Assembly: GCF_000691865.1 (NCBI RefSeq)
Contig: NZ_JMIO01000037.1
Location: forward strand, 1 to 62,021
Reading direction: 5' to 3'
Length of the DNA stretch: 62,021 bases
Source of the DNA: Methanoculleus sp. MH98A
GTDB taxonomy: Archaea; Halobacteriota; Methanomicrobia; Methanomicrobiales; Methanoculleaceae
This document shows positions 8,831 through 17,617 of this stretch, one piece after another. Within the stretch, counting starts at the first letter, position 1; the number at the start of each line of letters is the position of its first letter. The position numbers and the translations under genes are program-made. Under the pieces are notes generated by a model that saw nothing but the letters and a program-made list of their open reading frames with translations, made no database searches and had not been told where the DNA came from.

Positions 8831-9182
8831 GCCGGGGTGCCGGGGACGGCACCGGTAATGCGCACCGCACCGGGTTCGGGCGCACCCTAAAAAACCGCTT
8901 TTTACGGTCCTGGAACCCGTAACGTCACCTGCATGAACCCACCTTTCATGTATCAAGGCTGACCCGGGGACTGCCGGAACGAACCCGGTCCCCCCCCCAC
9001 CGCGCCTTACTCGCCTGTGCAGCGCATCGGCCGGCATAATCCCGGTGCACTCCACAGAGCCAAACACAGGGAAAAACCCGTCACTCCGGCAGGGCGGAGC
9101 CCCGCACAGGAACCTATATGATGTGCTCGCACCCTGTGAGCCTGCCGATACCGACAGAAGCGTGAGGCAGGAAGTGGGAACC
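8831..9182. other. Intergenic region upstream of hsp20
   Basis: No gene is visible in these 352 bases. An open frame entering the Hsp20 gene from 9045 has no ribosome site. A run of the form aaaaaaccgctttttacgg near 8890 could be a weak hairpin terminator for the acetyltransferase. A TATA-like element at 9113-9121 probably serves hsp20. Confidence 0.5.
9113..9121 (+). promoter_or_regulatory. TATA-like box upstream of hsp20
   Basis: cctatatga lies about 65-70 bases before the Hsp20 ATG at 9183. Transcription would start near 9145 and leave a leader of about 35-40 bases that includes the ggaagtggg ribosome-binding site. No clear heat-shock operator is visible. Confidence 0.35.
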
Positions 9183-9860
9183 ATGGCATGGAGAAGACCG
9201 TCGCGCGAGATCTGGGGCGAATTCGACCAGATGATAGGGGATATGCAGAAACAGTTTTCCGAGGTGATGGAGCGGCTCTCGGGAGCCGCACAGCAGGTGC
9301 CCATGCTCGGGGGAACCGGAACGGTGGTCGACGTCCTGGAGCACGATACGGACGTCGTGGTCGTTGCCGACCTCCCCGGCGTCGCGAGGGAGGGGATATC
9401 CGTCCGGCTCCTTGATGCGAGAACGCTCAGGATCACCGCCCGGCGGGAGGAGGCGAAGGAGGAAAGGCAGGCCGGCTACCACGTGCGGGAGCGGAGGTTC
9501 GGCGCGATCTCCCGGACGGTCTCCCTCCCCACCGACGTCCGCGACGAGGGGGCGACCGCCACGTTCAAGAACGGCGTCCTCGAGGTGCGGCTGAAGAAGG
9601 TGGCCGAGACCCGCGGAAAAGAGATCTCGGTGAGCGAAGAGGCCGCGAAGCAGCACAGAGAACAGGTGGAGGAAGGATACCGGGAGGCGCGGGAGAAGAT
9701 GGAGCCATCCGGCTACCCGCGATCCCGGGACGTGATGGAAGCGGCGGAGGGGATCGAACTCGAGGAGCGGGGGACCCCCAAAGAGCAGGAGACGGCCGCG
9801 AAGCTCCGCAAGCAGAAGGAGAAACTCTACGAGGAGGGGAAGAGGAAACTCGAGGAGTAA
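9183..9860 (+). CDS. hsp20: Hsp20/alpha-crystallin small heat shock protein
   Basis: A cytoplasmic ATP-independent holdase chaperone that binds unfolding proteins. The ATG at 9183 is chosen because ggaagtggg lies just upstream. In the 225-residue product the alpha-crystallin domain spans about 48-142: VVDVLEHDTDVVVVADLPGV starts it and the diagnostic ATFKNGVLEVRLKK ends it. The protein is unusual in its long, highly charged helical tail of about 80 residues rich in Glu, Lys and Arg (EQVEEGYREAREKM, KLYEEGKRKLEE). No C-terminal IxI/V motif is obvious, although ISV occurs just after the domain. Confidence 0.92.
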   Translation: MAWRRPSREIWGEFDQMIGDMQKQFSEVMERLSGAAQQVPMLGGTGTVVDVLEHDTDVVVVADLPGVAREGISVRLLDARTLRITARREEAKEERQAGYHVRERRFGAISRTVSLPTDVRDEGATATFKNGVLEVRLKKVAETRGKEISVSEEAAKQHREQVEEGYREAREKMEPSGYPRSRDVMEAAEGIELEERGTPKEQETAAKLRKQKEKLYEEGKRKLEE

Positions 9861-9865
9861 ACCGG

Positions 9866-10591
9866 TCATCCCGCAAGATCCCGGAGGAGCTCGAACCCCG
9901 ACTCGATGACATCCAGGTACCGCCGGTTGCGTCCGCCCGGGTAGGGCAGACAGAGAAGCCGGCTCTCTTCGAAGATCGCCTCCCGGGAGAGCCCGGTGAT
10001 CGTTCCGGCACCGGAAAGAACGCTCGCGTAGGGCTCGATATGGCGGAGGCCGGCAAGCGCCGTATTCCCGAGGGCGACGACGTATTCCGGGGCGAGGACG
10101 GCGAGCTCGGGCGCGAGGATCTTTCTGGCGCTCATCCGGATGAGATCGGCCGGGATGACCGGCTTGCGGTTCTTCCGAAAGACGCACCTGACCGTATCGA
10201 CGAGGAAGAGACCCTTCGCCGCGAAGAGGTCGAGGTTCTCCCGGCGCGAGTTGCCGTCGAACCCGAGCAGCGAGAAGAGGTTCTCCGCGAGCCCGCGGGA
10301 GAGGGGCGCGGCGCCGGGACGGCACGGTGCGTCGTAGCGGTCGTTCCAGAAATAGGGGTAGCCGGGGCTCCGGCAGTCGGCCGGTTCCGCGACCTCCCGC
10401 CGCCCGGCGGCCCAGGGCGGGGACTCGGCGACGAAGAGCACCTTCACGCGGCCGGGTCGCCGGGATGCGGCGTCGCAGGCGTCGTGGGGCAGGAGCCCCG
10501 GCAGGAGGATGCCGCACAGATCCGGGCGATCGAGCGCGTAGCGCCGGTAGGTCTCCCGCATCGCCGCTGGAGAATGTCGGGGATCCATCAC
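9866..10591 (-). CDS. Uracil-DNA-glycosylase-superfamily protein
   Basis: The 241-residue protein looks like a member of the uracil-DNA glycosylase superfamily (PF03167-like), enzymes that remove damaged bases from DNA. Seen: VLFVAESPPWAAG (about 50-62) in the place of the family motif with the catalytic acidic residue, VVALGNTALAGL (about 170-181), and LPYPGGRNRRYL (about 214-225) near the DNA-intercalating loop. No four-cysteine iron-sulfur pattern like that of family 4 is present, although several Cys occur. It might act on another substrate. It converges with hsp20. Confidence 0.65.
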   Translation of the reverse strand: MMDPRHSPAAMRETYRRYALDRPDLCGILLPGLLPHDACDAASRRPGRVKVLFVAESPPWAAGRREVAEPADCRSPGYPYFWNDRYDAPCRPGAAPLSRGLAENLFSLLGFDGNSRRENLDLFAAKGLFLVDTVRCVFRKNRKPVIPADLIRMSARKILAPELAVLAPEYVVALGNTALAGLRHIEPYASVLSGAGTITGLSREAIFEESRLLCLPYPGGRNRRYLDVIESGFELLRDLAG

Positions 10592-10648
10592 TGCAGGTTC
10601 GCCGCGATGACGGATATGTTTCGCGGGCGGATCCCGGCATGAGATGCG

Positions 10649-10658
10649 ACATATAAAG
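10649..10658 (+). promoter_or_regulatory. TATA box for the DEAD-box helicase gene
   Basis: acatataaag lies about 30 bases before the ATG at 10685. The predicted leader is therefore only a few bases to about 10 bases long. Purine-rich agaagtggaag just before the ATG could still help initiation. Confidence 0.5.
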
Positions 10659-10684
10659 AGGTCTCAGAACCAAGAAGTGGAAGA

Positions 10685-12268
10685 ATGGAGAAGAATATTA
10701 CCTTCCAGGAACTCAATATCTCGCCAAAGACACTCCGCGCAATAGAAGATATGGGATTTGAAGAGCCCACGCCCATCCAGATCAGCACCATACCGGCGAT
10801 ACTCGACGGACGCGACGTGACCGGCCAGGCACAGACAGGAACAGGGAAGACAGCGGCGTTCGGCGTCCCGGCGATCGAGCGCGTCGACACCGGCAGTCGG
10901 GAGACGCAGGTGCTCGTCCTCTCCCCCACCCGGGAACTCGCCATCCAGACTGCTGAAGAGTTTTCCCGCCTGGCGAAACACCACCAGGGCGTCAATATCC
11001 TCCCGATCTACGGCGGCCAGCCGATCGACCGGCAGTTCCGGGCGCTGCAACGCGGCATCCAGATCGTCGTCGGGACGCCCGGCCGGGTGCTCGACCACCT
11101 CGACCGGGGGACGCTCTCGTTTGGCGCGGTAAAGGTCGTTGTCCTCGATGAGGCCGACCAGATGCTGGATATGGGATTCCGGGAAGACATCGAAAAGATC
11201 CTCGACGATACCCCGCGGGACCGCCAGACGATTCTCTTCTCGGCAACCCTCCCAAAACCCATCCTCGAGATCTCGAAAAAGTTCCAGAAAAACCCCGAGT
11301 TCATCTCGGTCGCGCGCAAGGAAGTGACCGTCCCGCAGATCGAGCAGCTCTACCTCGAGGTGCGTAGCAGGGACAGGCTCGAGATCCTCACCCGGCTGCT
11401 CGACATGTACGATCCCGACCTGACCCTGATCTTCTCGAACACCAAGAGGGGTGTCGACGACCTGACCACTCACCTTCAGGCCCGCGGCTACTTCGCCGAG
11501 GGGCTTCACGGGGACATGAAGCAGACCCTGCGCGACCGGGTGATGGCGAAATTCCGGGCGGGGTCGATCGATATCCTGGTTGCGACGGACGTCGCCGCAC
11601 GGGGCATCGATGTCGAGGACGTCGACCTGGTCATCAATTACGACGTCCCGCAGGATATCGAGTACTACATCCACCGTATCGGCAGGACGGCACGGGCCGG
11701 GCGCACCGGGCGGGCCGTCACGTTCGTGGGCCCCAAGGAGTATTTCAAGCTCCGGACGATCCAGAACTATACAAAAATTAAGATCGCCCGGATCCCGCTC
11801 CCGACCCAGGGAGACGTCGAGGAGAGCCGGACGCGCAAACTCATCGACCGGGTACACCAGACCATCGACGAGGGCAATCTTGACCAGTACGCGAACCTCG
11901 TCGAGCGGATCATCGCCGAGGACTATACCTCGCTCGAGGTCGCCGCCGCCCTCCTGAAACTGGAACTCGGCGGGGTCGGCCAGGGCCAGCCGCAGGATAT
12001 CAGGCCTGCCCAGGGGCAGGCTCTTCTCAGGATCCCGGTCGGAAGAGAGCACCAGATCAGGCCGAAGGATATCGTCGGAGCGCTCGCGGGCGAGACCGGG
12101 ATTCCCGGCAGCGCCATCGGCGCGATCAACATCTACGACACCTACTCCACCGTCGACGTGCCCCTTGACGCCGCCGAGCGGGTCATCGAGGGGATGAAAG
12201 GAAAAACCATCGCACGGGTCCGGCTGACCCGGCCGATCGAGATCGTCGAGGCGGCCAGCGGGCGGTAA
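10685..12268 (+). CDS. DEAD-box RNA helicase with DbpA-type RNA-binding domain
   Basis: An ATP-dependent RNA helicase of the DeaD/CshA type, probably for rRNA and ribosome assembly or RNA unfolding. In the 527 residues all core motifs are present: Q motif (GFEEPTPIQ, about 20-28), Walker A AQTGTGKT, PTREL, DEAD, SAT, ATDVAARGID and HRIGRTARAGRTG. After a linker, about 435-515 matches the DbpA RNA-binding domain (RIPVGREHQIRPKDIVGAL), which in bacteria recognises rRNA. Similar proteins are often cold-induced. It is a single-gene unit. Confidence 0.95.
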   Translation: MEKNITFQELNISPKTLRAIEDMGFEEPTPIQISTIPAILDGRDVTGQAQTGTGKTAAFGVPAIERVDTGSRETQVLVLSPTRELAIQTAEEFSRLAKHHQGVNILPIYGGQPIDRQFRALQRGIQIVVGTPGRVLDHLDRGTLSFGAVKVVVLDEADQMLDMGFREDIEKILDDTPRDRQTILFSATLPKPILEISKKFQKNPEFISVARKEVTVPQIEQLYLEVRSRDRLEILTRLLDMYDPDLTLIFSNTKRGVDDLTTHLQARGYFAEGLHGDMKQTLRDRVMAKFRAGSIDILVATDVAARGIDVEDVDLVINYDVPQDIEYYIHRIGRTARAGRTGRAVTFVGPKEYFKLRTIQNYTKIKIARIPLPTQGDVEESRTRKLIDRVHQTIDEGNLDQYANLVERIIAEDYTSLEVAAALLKLELGGVGQGQPQDIRPAQGQALLRIPVGREHQIRPKDIVGALAGETGIPGSAIGAINIYDTYSTVDVPLDAAERVIEGMKGKTIARVRLTRPIEIVEAASGR

Positions 12269-12897
12269 GAGTGCATGGGCCGGCGGCGTGCGGAGCCGGA
12301 ATATAGAAAAAAATATTTTATCGGGCAGGCACAGCACGCCAGGATGCTTGAGGCGCACCGGAAGACCTGCAGAGCAGAATGGTCCTCGACCCGGAACGTT
12401 TTTCCCGAAGCCGAAGCATCGTCCGGTATGAACCGGCGGGATCACCGCATGGCAACCCGGAGGTGCGGGGGGATTCTCCGGGGTAGCGGCACCGGTCCCG
12501 TCCGGGGAAACGATTATATATCCTGATGCGTATTCTACACCGTCTGGGGGGTGGTGGCGTCAATAGGTACGGTACAATCTCTTATCTTCCGGAGTCTCAT
12601 CGCCATCGAAATAATCGAGAATTATCTGCCCTAAGACCCGCATATTAGTAAATAGCATATTTGCAAGATGGTGTGCTGCAAACTCCTGCCCGGGTTCGGC
12701 CGGCCATCTCTGCCACCTGCCCTGCATCGGGGAGCGCAACGGGCCGGGTTGCCCGTCGCACCCCCCTCCGGAAAAATCGGATCCCCGGACAATTCCACAC
12801 GAATCTGACGGACGGGAGCGGTCGTGGAACCGCTTTCACGGCCCACCCGCCCATAGGTGTATTGGGGGATTGAATTCTTTTTTGCGTTCCTCTGCCT
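12269..12897. other. Long intergenic region with a possible small ORF
   Basis: No ordinary gene is seen in 629 bases. After the helicase, an A-run then T-run (gaaaaaaatattttatc, about 12307-12322) may end its transcript. A strong TATA-like gattatata at 12513-12521 precedes a 26-codon frame (separate entry). The rest, 12640-12897, holds only short frames on both strands without support. Confidence 0.5.
12554..12634 (+). CDS. Possible 26-residue small hydrophobic protein
   Basis: A GTG at 12554 preceded by a G-rich run opens a frame encoding MASIGTVQSLIFRSLIAIEI followed by IENYLP, ended by TAA at 12632-12634. A TATA-like element lies about 35-40 bases upstream, a distance that fits a short leader. 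The product would be a single amphipathic or membrane helix. The G-run is not a typical Shine-Dalgarno sequence and chance cannot be excluded for a frame this short. Confidence 0.2.
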   Translation: MASIGTVQSLIFRSLIAIEIIENYLP

Positions 12898-14157
12898 TCA
12901 GGTATTCAGAACGCCAAGTTCCGTGTTCAGCATGTCCAGATAGTCGGAGAGGAGGCGGGTGATCAGGAAGTTCTGCCGGACGTGCTCCTTGCCGGCCCGG
13001 CCGAGCCGCTCCCCGAGGTCCGGGTTCTCGAGAACCTGCCGGATCCGCCAGGCAAACCCGTCGGTATCGGTCGGGTCGAGGAGGAAACCGGTCTCGCCGT
13101 CCTCGATCTGGAGCGGTATGCCCCCGATCCGGGACGCGATGACCGGCCGCCCCTTCCAGAGCCCTTCGGTGACGGTCAGGCCAAACCCTTCGCGGAGCGA
13201 CTTCTGGAGGATGACGCATGAAACCCGTTGCAGGGCGTTGACCAGCAGGTGGTCTTCGGCGGTGATCAGGATGACGTCACCGGCATCGATGAACTCCCGC
13301 GCCTTCTCCTCGACACGGCGGTAGATCGCCCAGCCTTCTGGGTCGTCGGGGGCCATGCTCCCGCAGAGCACCAGTCTGCAGTCGACGTGCTCGCGCACCC
13401 GGGCAAAGACGTCGATGACGCCTTCGGGGTCCTTCCACTTGTCGAACCGCGAAATCTGGGTGATCAGCGGCTTGTCGATCGGCACACCGTACTTCTCAAG
13501 AAGGCCTGCGATCTCCGCGTCGGTGAGATCGCGGTTCTTCTCCGAGAGGGGATCGATCGCCGGACGGCAGATCCACTGCTCCATCGACATCCCTTTGCGG
13601 TGGTACTCCTCGTGCGAGATAACCATCCGGTCGTAATCAAGAATGAAGTCCTTGAGGAACTCCCAGAGTTCCGTATCAGGGTTCGAGAGATCGACGTGGC
13701 ACCGCCAGACCCAGGGCTGGGTCTTTTCGTAGAACCGGATAAGGGGCAGGGGCTGCGGGTCGTGGATGACCACCAGGTCGTGGTCGATCTTCATCTGCCC
13801 GGAGAAGCATTCGTTCGTCCGGAGATAGAGCCCTTTCTCGTCGTCCGAGAACGATATCGTCTGCCCCTGCAGTGCGTTGTGGAAGTTCTTGGTGATGGTG
13901 AAGAAATCACCCTCGCCATTCAGGATATTCCACTGCGTCCTGACCCCGACGTCGTTCATGAGCGGAACGAGCGAGAGGATCATCTCCGCTACGCCGCCGC
14001 TCTGGTAGGTTGAGTTCACGTGAAGGACCCGCTTCCCCTGGAGGGCCTCCGCCTTGCGGTAGATCCCGGAGATGACATCGTCGCCGACGATGGGCCGGTG
14101 GTCCTCGAGCGTCCGGCCGTTGTCGCATATGCAGGTTATTCCGTCCATATAGGCCAT
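12898..14157 (-). CDS. GT4 glycosyltransferase, trehalose-synthase (TreT)-like
   Basis: A GT-B fold, family 4 glycosyltransferase most like trehalose glycosyltransferring synthases, which join a sugar nucleotide to glucose; the exact donor is not provable here. In the 419 residues: RVLHVNSTYQSGGVAEMILS (about 45-65) is the N-terminal nucleotide-sugar domain signature, HDPQPLPLI and VWRCHVDLSNPDTELWE are characteristic of the TreT group, and SLREGFGLTVTEGLWKGRPV is the C-terminal donor-site motif with the E-x7-E pattern. The start at 14157 follows gagggggag; a start 6 codons earlier is less well supported. Trehalose is a common compatible solute. Confidence 0.85.
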   Translation of the reverse strand: MAYMDGITCICDNGRTLEDHRPIVGDDVISGIYRKAEALQGKRVLHVNSTYQSGGVAEMILSLVPLMNDVGVRTQWNILNGEGDFFTITKNFHNALQGQTISFSDDEKGLYLRTNECFSGQMKIDHDLVVIHDPQPLPLIRFYEKTQPWVWRCHVDLSNPDTELWEFLKDFILDYDRMVISHEEYHRKGMSMEQWICRPAIDPLSEKNRDLTDAEIAGLLEKYGVPIDKPLITQISRFDKWKDPEGVIDVFARVREHVDCRLVLCGSMAPDDPEGWAIYRRVEEKAREFIDAGDVILITAEDHLLVNALQRVSCVILQKSLREGFGLTVTEGLWKGRPVIASRIGGIPLQIEDGETGFLLDPTDTDGFAWRIRQVLENPDLGERLGRAGKEHVRQNFLITRLLSDYLDMLNTELGVLNT

Positions 14158-14473
14158 CGCAGATCTCCCCCTCAAAGACAGTCTAGAGACTTACTGCACA
14201 CAGCATCTGTGCCCTCGAATTAATAAATATATGCATGTAAAAATAATTTGTTTCCAGCCAGATTTTACTCATAAAGTGGATAATAGTGACATAATATGGA
14301 TTTGCGTGGAGCAAAACAACGAAGATTATGACGAAAAAAGTTAATAAGGTGAAAAAATTCGGAGCCCGGGGGCGATGCGGATCTGAAGAGCGCGGGGACC
14401 GGATGGAGCGGCGCGCCACCAAAAAGAAGAAGAAATACCCATATAGAGAGGATTCCAAATCCTTCACGGTGCG
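14158..14473. other. AT-rich divergent promoter region
   Basis: No gene is visible in 316 bases between two divergent genes. On the minus strand a TATA-like catatatttatta lies at about 14221-14235, which would give the glycosyltransferase mRNA a leader of about 45 bases with its Shine-Dalgarno site. The AT-rich block 14220-14360 probably also holds the promoter of the methyltransferase gene at 14474. Confidence 0.45.
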
Positions 14474-15115
14474 ATGTATCGAAAGCACGCCGGAAAAAAC
14501 GGCATTGAACCCGGGCACACGCCCCTCTTTACCACCTCCGACGGCGTAACCTTCAGGAGGATGCCGCACGGGGCCGACGCCGTCTACGTCGTCGGCGAGT
14601 ACCGCTTCGCCGACATCCGGCCGGACGACATCGTCCTGGACCTCGGGGCCAACGTGGGCGCCTTCTGCATCCGGGCCGCCCGCCGCTCAAGGCACGTGCT
14701 GGCCGTCGAACCCATCCTCACGGAGGCACTCCGGGAGAACGTCGAGAGAAACGGCGGAGGTGTCACCGTGGTGGACGGAGCGCTCGGCACAGGGGAGAGA
14801 GTCCGGATCGCCTGGGGGGAGAGAACACTCGCCGTGGCAACCCGCACCCTCGGTGAGTTCGCCGCCATGGCCGGAGGATGCGACTTCCTGAAGTGCGACT
14901 GCGAGGGAGCGGAATGGCTCATCAGGCCACGAGACCTCGATACGGTGCGCCGGATCGAGATGGAACTCCACATGCCCCCGATCGGGGGGCCGGTGAACAG
15001 GACGCTTCTCGACTACATCGGGGAGCACTACGATTTTGAGATAGAGCGGACGCCCGGCTACGACGTGAAGGGCGTGATAGGGGTTCTGCACGCCGTCCGG
15101 AAGAACGGCAGATGA
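14474..15115 (+). CDS. FkbM-family SAM-dependent methyltransferase
   Basis: The 213-residue protein resembles FkbM-type methyltransferases. The SAM-binding motif I is VLDLGANVGAFCIRAA (about 55-70), and VLAVEPILTEALRENV gives the acidic residue that holds the SAM ribose. The characteristic FLKCDCEGAEW (about 137-147) corresponds to the family's DIEGxE motif. Such enzymes often methylate sugars or glycolipids, but the substrate cannot be read. No operon partner. Confidence 0.8.
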   Translation: MYRKHAGKNGIEPGHTPLFTTSDGVTFRRMPHGADAVYVVGEYRFADIRPDDIVLDLGANVGAFCIRAARRSRHVLAVEPILTEALRENVERNGGGVTVVDGALGTGERVRIAWGERTLAVATRTLGEFAAMAGGCDFLKCDCEGAEWLIRPRDLDTVRRIEMELHMPPIGGPVNRTLLDYIGEHYDFEIERTPGYDVKGVIGVLHAVRKNGR

Positions 15116-15218
15116 ACATCCGGCGACCGTCGCGGGACGGAAAGGTTTCGGTAATCCCAGCCGGGATAAAACGGCAGGTAAATTCCCTGAGATCCGGCTA
15201 ACCGCGACCCACCGGCAT

Positions 15219-15227
15219 GCATAAATA
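15219..15227 (+). promoter_or_regulatory. TATA box for the FKBP gene
   Basis: cataaatag lies about 36-44 bases before the ATG at 15263. The predicted start near 15250 leaves a short leader containing ggtggtgat as ribosome-binding site. Confidence 0.5.
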
Positions 15228-15262
15228 GGGACCGGCAACAACGCTCCCGGTGGTGATGCAGT

Positions 15263-15718
15263 ATGGCACAGGCTAAAGAAGGCGACACCGTAAAGGTGCA
15301 CTACACCGGAAAACTGGAAGACGGGACGGTCTTTGATACCTCCGAAGAGCGGGCCCCACTGGAGTTCATCATCGGCAGCGGTCAGATCATCCCGGGGTTC
15401 GAGCGCGCCGTGGTCGGCATGGAGCCGGGAGAGGCAAAGACAGCCACGATCCCGCCCGAAGAGGCATACGGCCCCCACCGTGAGGAGATGACCATTACGG
15501 TGGACCGGGAACAGTTCCCCGAGGATATCAACCCCGAACCGGGCCAGCAACTCCAGGTTCAGCAGCCGGACGGCAGGGCGGCCATCGTCGTCGTCAGCGA
15601 CGTCTCGGAATCGACCGTGACGCTGGACGCGAACCACCCGCTGGCCGGACGACCCCTGACATTCGATATCGAACTCGTGGATATCGTCAGCGCTGCTCAG
15701 GAGCAGGCAGCCGGATAA
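15263..15718 (+). CDS. FKBP-type peptidyl-prolyl cis-trans isomerase (SlyD-like)
   Basis: A cytoplasmic proline isomerase and folding helper. The 151-residue protein shows the FKBP start VKVHYTGKLEDGTVFDTS (about 9-26), the active-site stretch FIIGSGQIIPGFERAVVGM (about 34-52), and an inserted chaperone flap (about 70-120) as in archaeal short-type FKBPs. It then returns to the FKBP core (ANHPLAGRPLTFDIELV). There is no His-rich metal tail like that of E. coli SlyD. It converges with PolX, whose stop is only 3 bases away. Confidence 0.93.
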   Translation: MAQAKEGDTVKVHYTGKLEDGTVFDTSEERAPLEFIIGSGQIIPGFERAVVGMEPGEAKTATIPPEEAYGPHREEMTITVDREQFPEDINPEPGQQLQVQQPDGRAAIVVVSDVSESTVTLDANHPLAGRPLTFDIELVDIVSAAQEQAAG

Positions 15719-15721
15719 TCC

Positions 15722-17455
15722 CTACAATTGTAAAACCCCTTTTAACTCCGAAAGCGGGCGAGTGTTGACGATATCGCCGGCCGTCAGCCATCCCCGGCGG
15801 GCGGTCGCAACACCCAGCTCCATATACCGAAGGTTCTCACGGCGATGGGCATCTGAGCCGAGCGAGAACCGGACGCCCGCCCCGCGGGCCGAACGGGCGT
15901 TGACGTCGGAGAGGTCGAGCCTCCCGGGGAACGCGTTGATCTCCATAAGAACCCCGAGCGCTGCCGCGGCATCGAAGACCGCAGCGAGGTCGATCCGGTA
16001 GGGTTCGCGGGAGAGAAGTATCCGTCCCGTCGGGTGGCCGATGATATCGACGTGATCGTTGTGCATCGCCGTGAGCACCCGTTCGGTCATCTCTTTCTCG
16101 GACTGCTTGAACCCCGAGTGGACGCTCGCCACCACCACGTCGAGGTCGGCGAGAACGCTGTCCGGGAGATCGATCGTGCCGTCCATGCCGATGTTGCACT
16201 CGGTGCCGGAGAGGAGGGTGAATCCGCCGTCGTTCTCCCGGTTGATCCGCTCGATCTCCCGCATCTGGTCGGCAAGACGCGCAGGGGAGAGGCCACGGGC
16301 GATGCGGAGTCCCTCCGCATGGTCGCAGATGGCGATGTACTCGTAGCCGAGCGCCCGGGCAGTTTCTGCCATCTCCTCGATGGAATGAGCGCCCTCGCTC
16401 CAGGTGGTGTGGACGTGCAGATCGCCCTTGATCGCGTCGTAGCCGACGAGGTCGGGCAGGGTTCCGGCCCGGGCGGCCTCGATCTCCCCCCGATCCTCCC
16501 GGAGTTCCGGCTCGATCCAGGCGAGACCGAGGGCCCGGTAGATCCCGGCCTCATCCTCTCCCGCGACCGCCCGGCCGGTCGCAAGATCGACGAGCCCGTA
16601 CTCGTTCAGCCGCCAGTCCCTGGCGATCGCGAGCTTCCGCAGGGCGATGTTATGCTCCTTCGAGCCCGTAAAGTACTGGAGAGCGGCCCCGAAATGCCCG
16701 TCCTCCACCACCCGCAGATCGACCTGGATGCCGGTCGAGAGCACCACCGAGGTCTTCGTCGTCCCCCGGACGAGGACACGCTCGACTCCGGGGAGGGCGA
16801 CGAAGACCTCCATCACCTCCTCTGGAAGCGTCGAGGTCGCGAGGATGTCGACGTCCCCGATCGTCTCTTTTCTCCGGCGGATCGACCCGGCGAGGCTCAC
16901 CTGCCGGGTCGAAGGAAGCGAGGCAAGCCGCCGCTCGATATCCCGGGCGACGGGAAGGATCTGCCCGAGGAGGCGTCGCTCCTTTGCCGTCCGGCTCAAT
17001 TGGATGCTCGCGAGGATGTTCGCTTCGGTCTTCTCTGCAAAGCCGGGCAGATCGCGGATCCGGCCGGCCAACGCCGCCGCCTCCAGGTCGTCGACGGTCC
17101 GGACGCCGAGTTCACGGGAGAGGGCGATCGCTTTCTTCGGCCCGATCCCCTCGAGCCGGGTCAGGTACTGCACGCCCTCCGGGAGTTCTTCGCGGAGAGA
17201 GGAGAGGTACCCGAGGCTGCCGGTCTCGATGACCTCGCGGATCTTTTTGGCGATGCCCTTGCCCACCCCGGGGATCTCGTCGAGATCGCCTTCCCGTGCG
17301 ACGTCGGCGATATTCTCCGGCAGGGTCTCGATCGCCAGCGCCGCCCGCCGGTACGCCTGCGGCTTGAACCGGACACCCTTGATCTCCAGGAGATCGGCGA
17401 CCTCGTAGAGGATCGCCGCGACCTCGATATTCGTCACCCGCAAATGGTTCTCCAT
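15722..17455 (-). CDS. polX: Family X DNA polymerase with C-terminal PHP domain
   Basis: A DNA repair polymerase joined to a PHP phosphoesterase with likely 3'-5' exonuclease or 3'-phosphatase activity. In 577 residues: helix-hairpin-helix region (about 1-160; IPGVGKGIAKKI, LEGIGPKKAIAL), nucleotidyltransferase core with Gly-Ser at 190-191 and catalytic DVD at 201-203, third Asp at about 246 (IQVDLRVV), then the PHP domain from about 340 (GDLHVHTTWSEG, ICDHAEG, ASVHSGF, IIGHPTGR, GSDAHRR). The start at 17455 matches the family N-terminus; an upstream start at 17515 adds 20 unrelated residues. A degenerate paralogue lies at 35085-36716. Confidence 0.93.
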   Translation of the reverse strand: MENHLRVTNIEVAAILYEVADLLEIKGVRFKPQAYRRAALAIETLPENIADVAREGDLDEIPGVGKGIAKKIREVIETGSLGYLSSLREELPEGVQYLTRLEGIGPKKAIALSRELGVRTVDDLEAAALAGRIRDLPGFAEKTEANILASIQLSRTAKERRLLGQILPVARDIERRLASLPSTRQVSLAGSIRRRKETIGDVDILATSTLPEEVMEVFVALPGVERVLVRGTTKTSVVLSTGIQVDLRVVEDGHFGAALQYFTGSKEHNIALRKLAIARDWRLNEYGLVDLATGRAVAGEDEAGIYRALGLAWIEPELREDRGEIEAARAGTLPDLVGYDAIKGDLHVHTTWSEGAHSIEEMAETARALGYEYIAICDHAEGLRIARGLSPARLADQMREIERINRENDGGFTLLSGTECNIGMDGTIDLPDSVLADLDVVVASVHSGFKQSEKEMTERVLTAMHNDHVDIIGHPTGRILLSREPYRIDLAAVFDAAAALGVLMEINAFPGRLDLSDVNARSARGAGVRFSLGSDAHRRENLRYMELGVATARRGWLTAGDIVNTRPLSELKGVLQL

Positions 17456-17617
17456 GACGCTCACCGGGAACCGGAAGGCAGAGGATACGCGGTCTGCGAT
17501 TCCGAGTTTATTCATCGCCGGCGCCTACTTGAAGGTTGTGATCTGCCGGCGGCCGAAGACGTCCCGGCCGGTAAATCCATATGGTCGGAAGGTCTTTCAA
17601 TCTCCAGGAGGGATCGC

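Noticed and set aside
10664-12445. 593-codon minus-strand frame
   Set aside because: It is the complement of the DEAD-box helicase, with no motif of its own.
12275-12526. 83-codon frame after the helicase
   Set aside because: Arg-rich, no ribosome site, and spans a probable terminator and the next promoter.
16034-17617. Long plus-strand frame before the small membrane protein
   Set aside because: It is antisense to polX; the real gene starts at 17618 with its own ribosome site.
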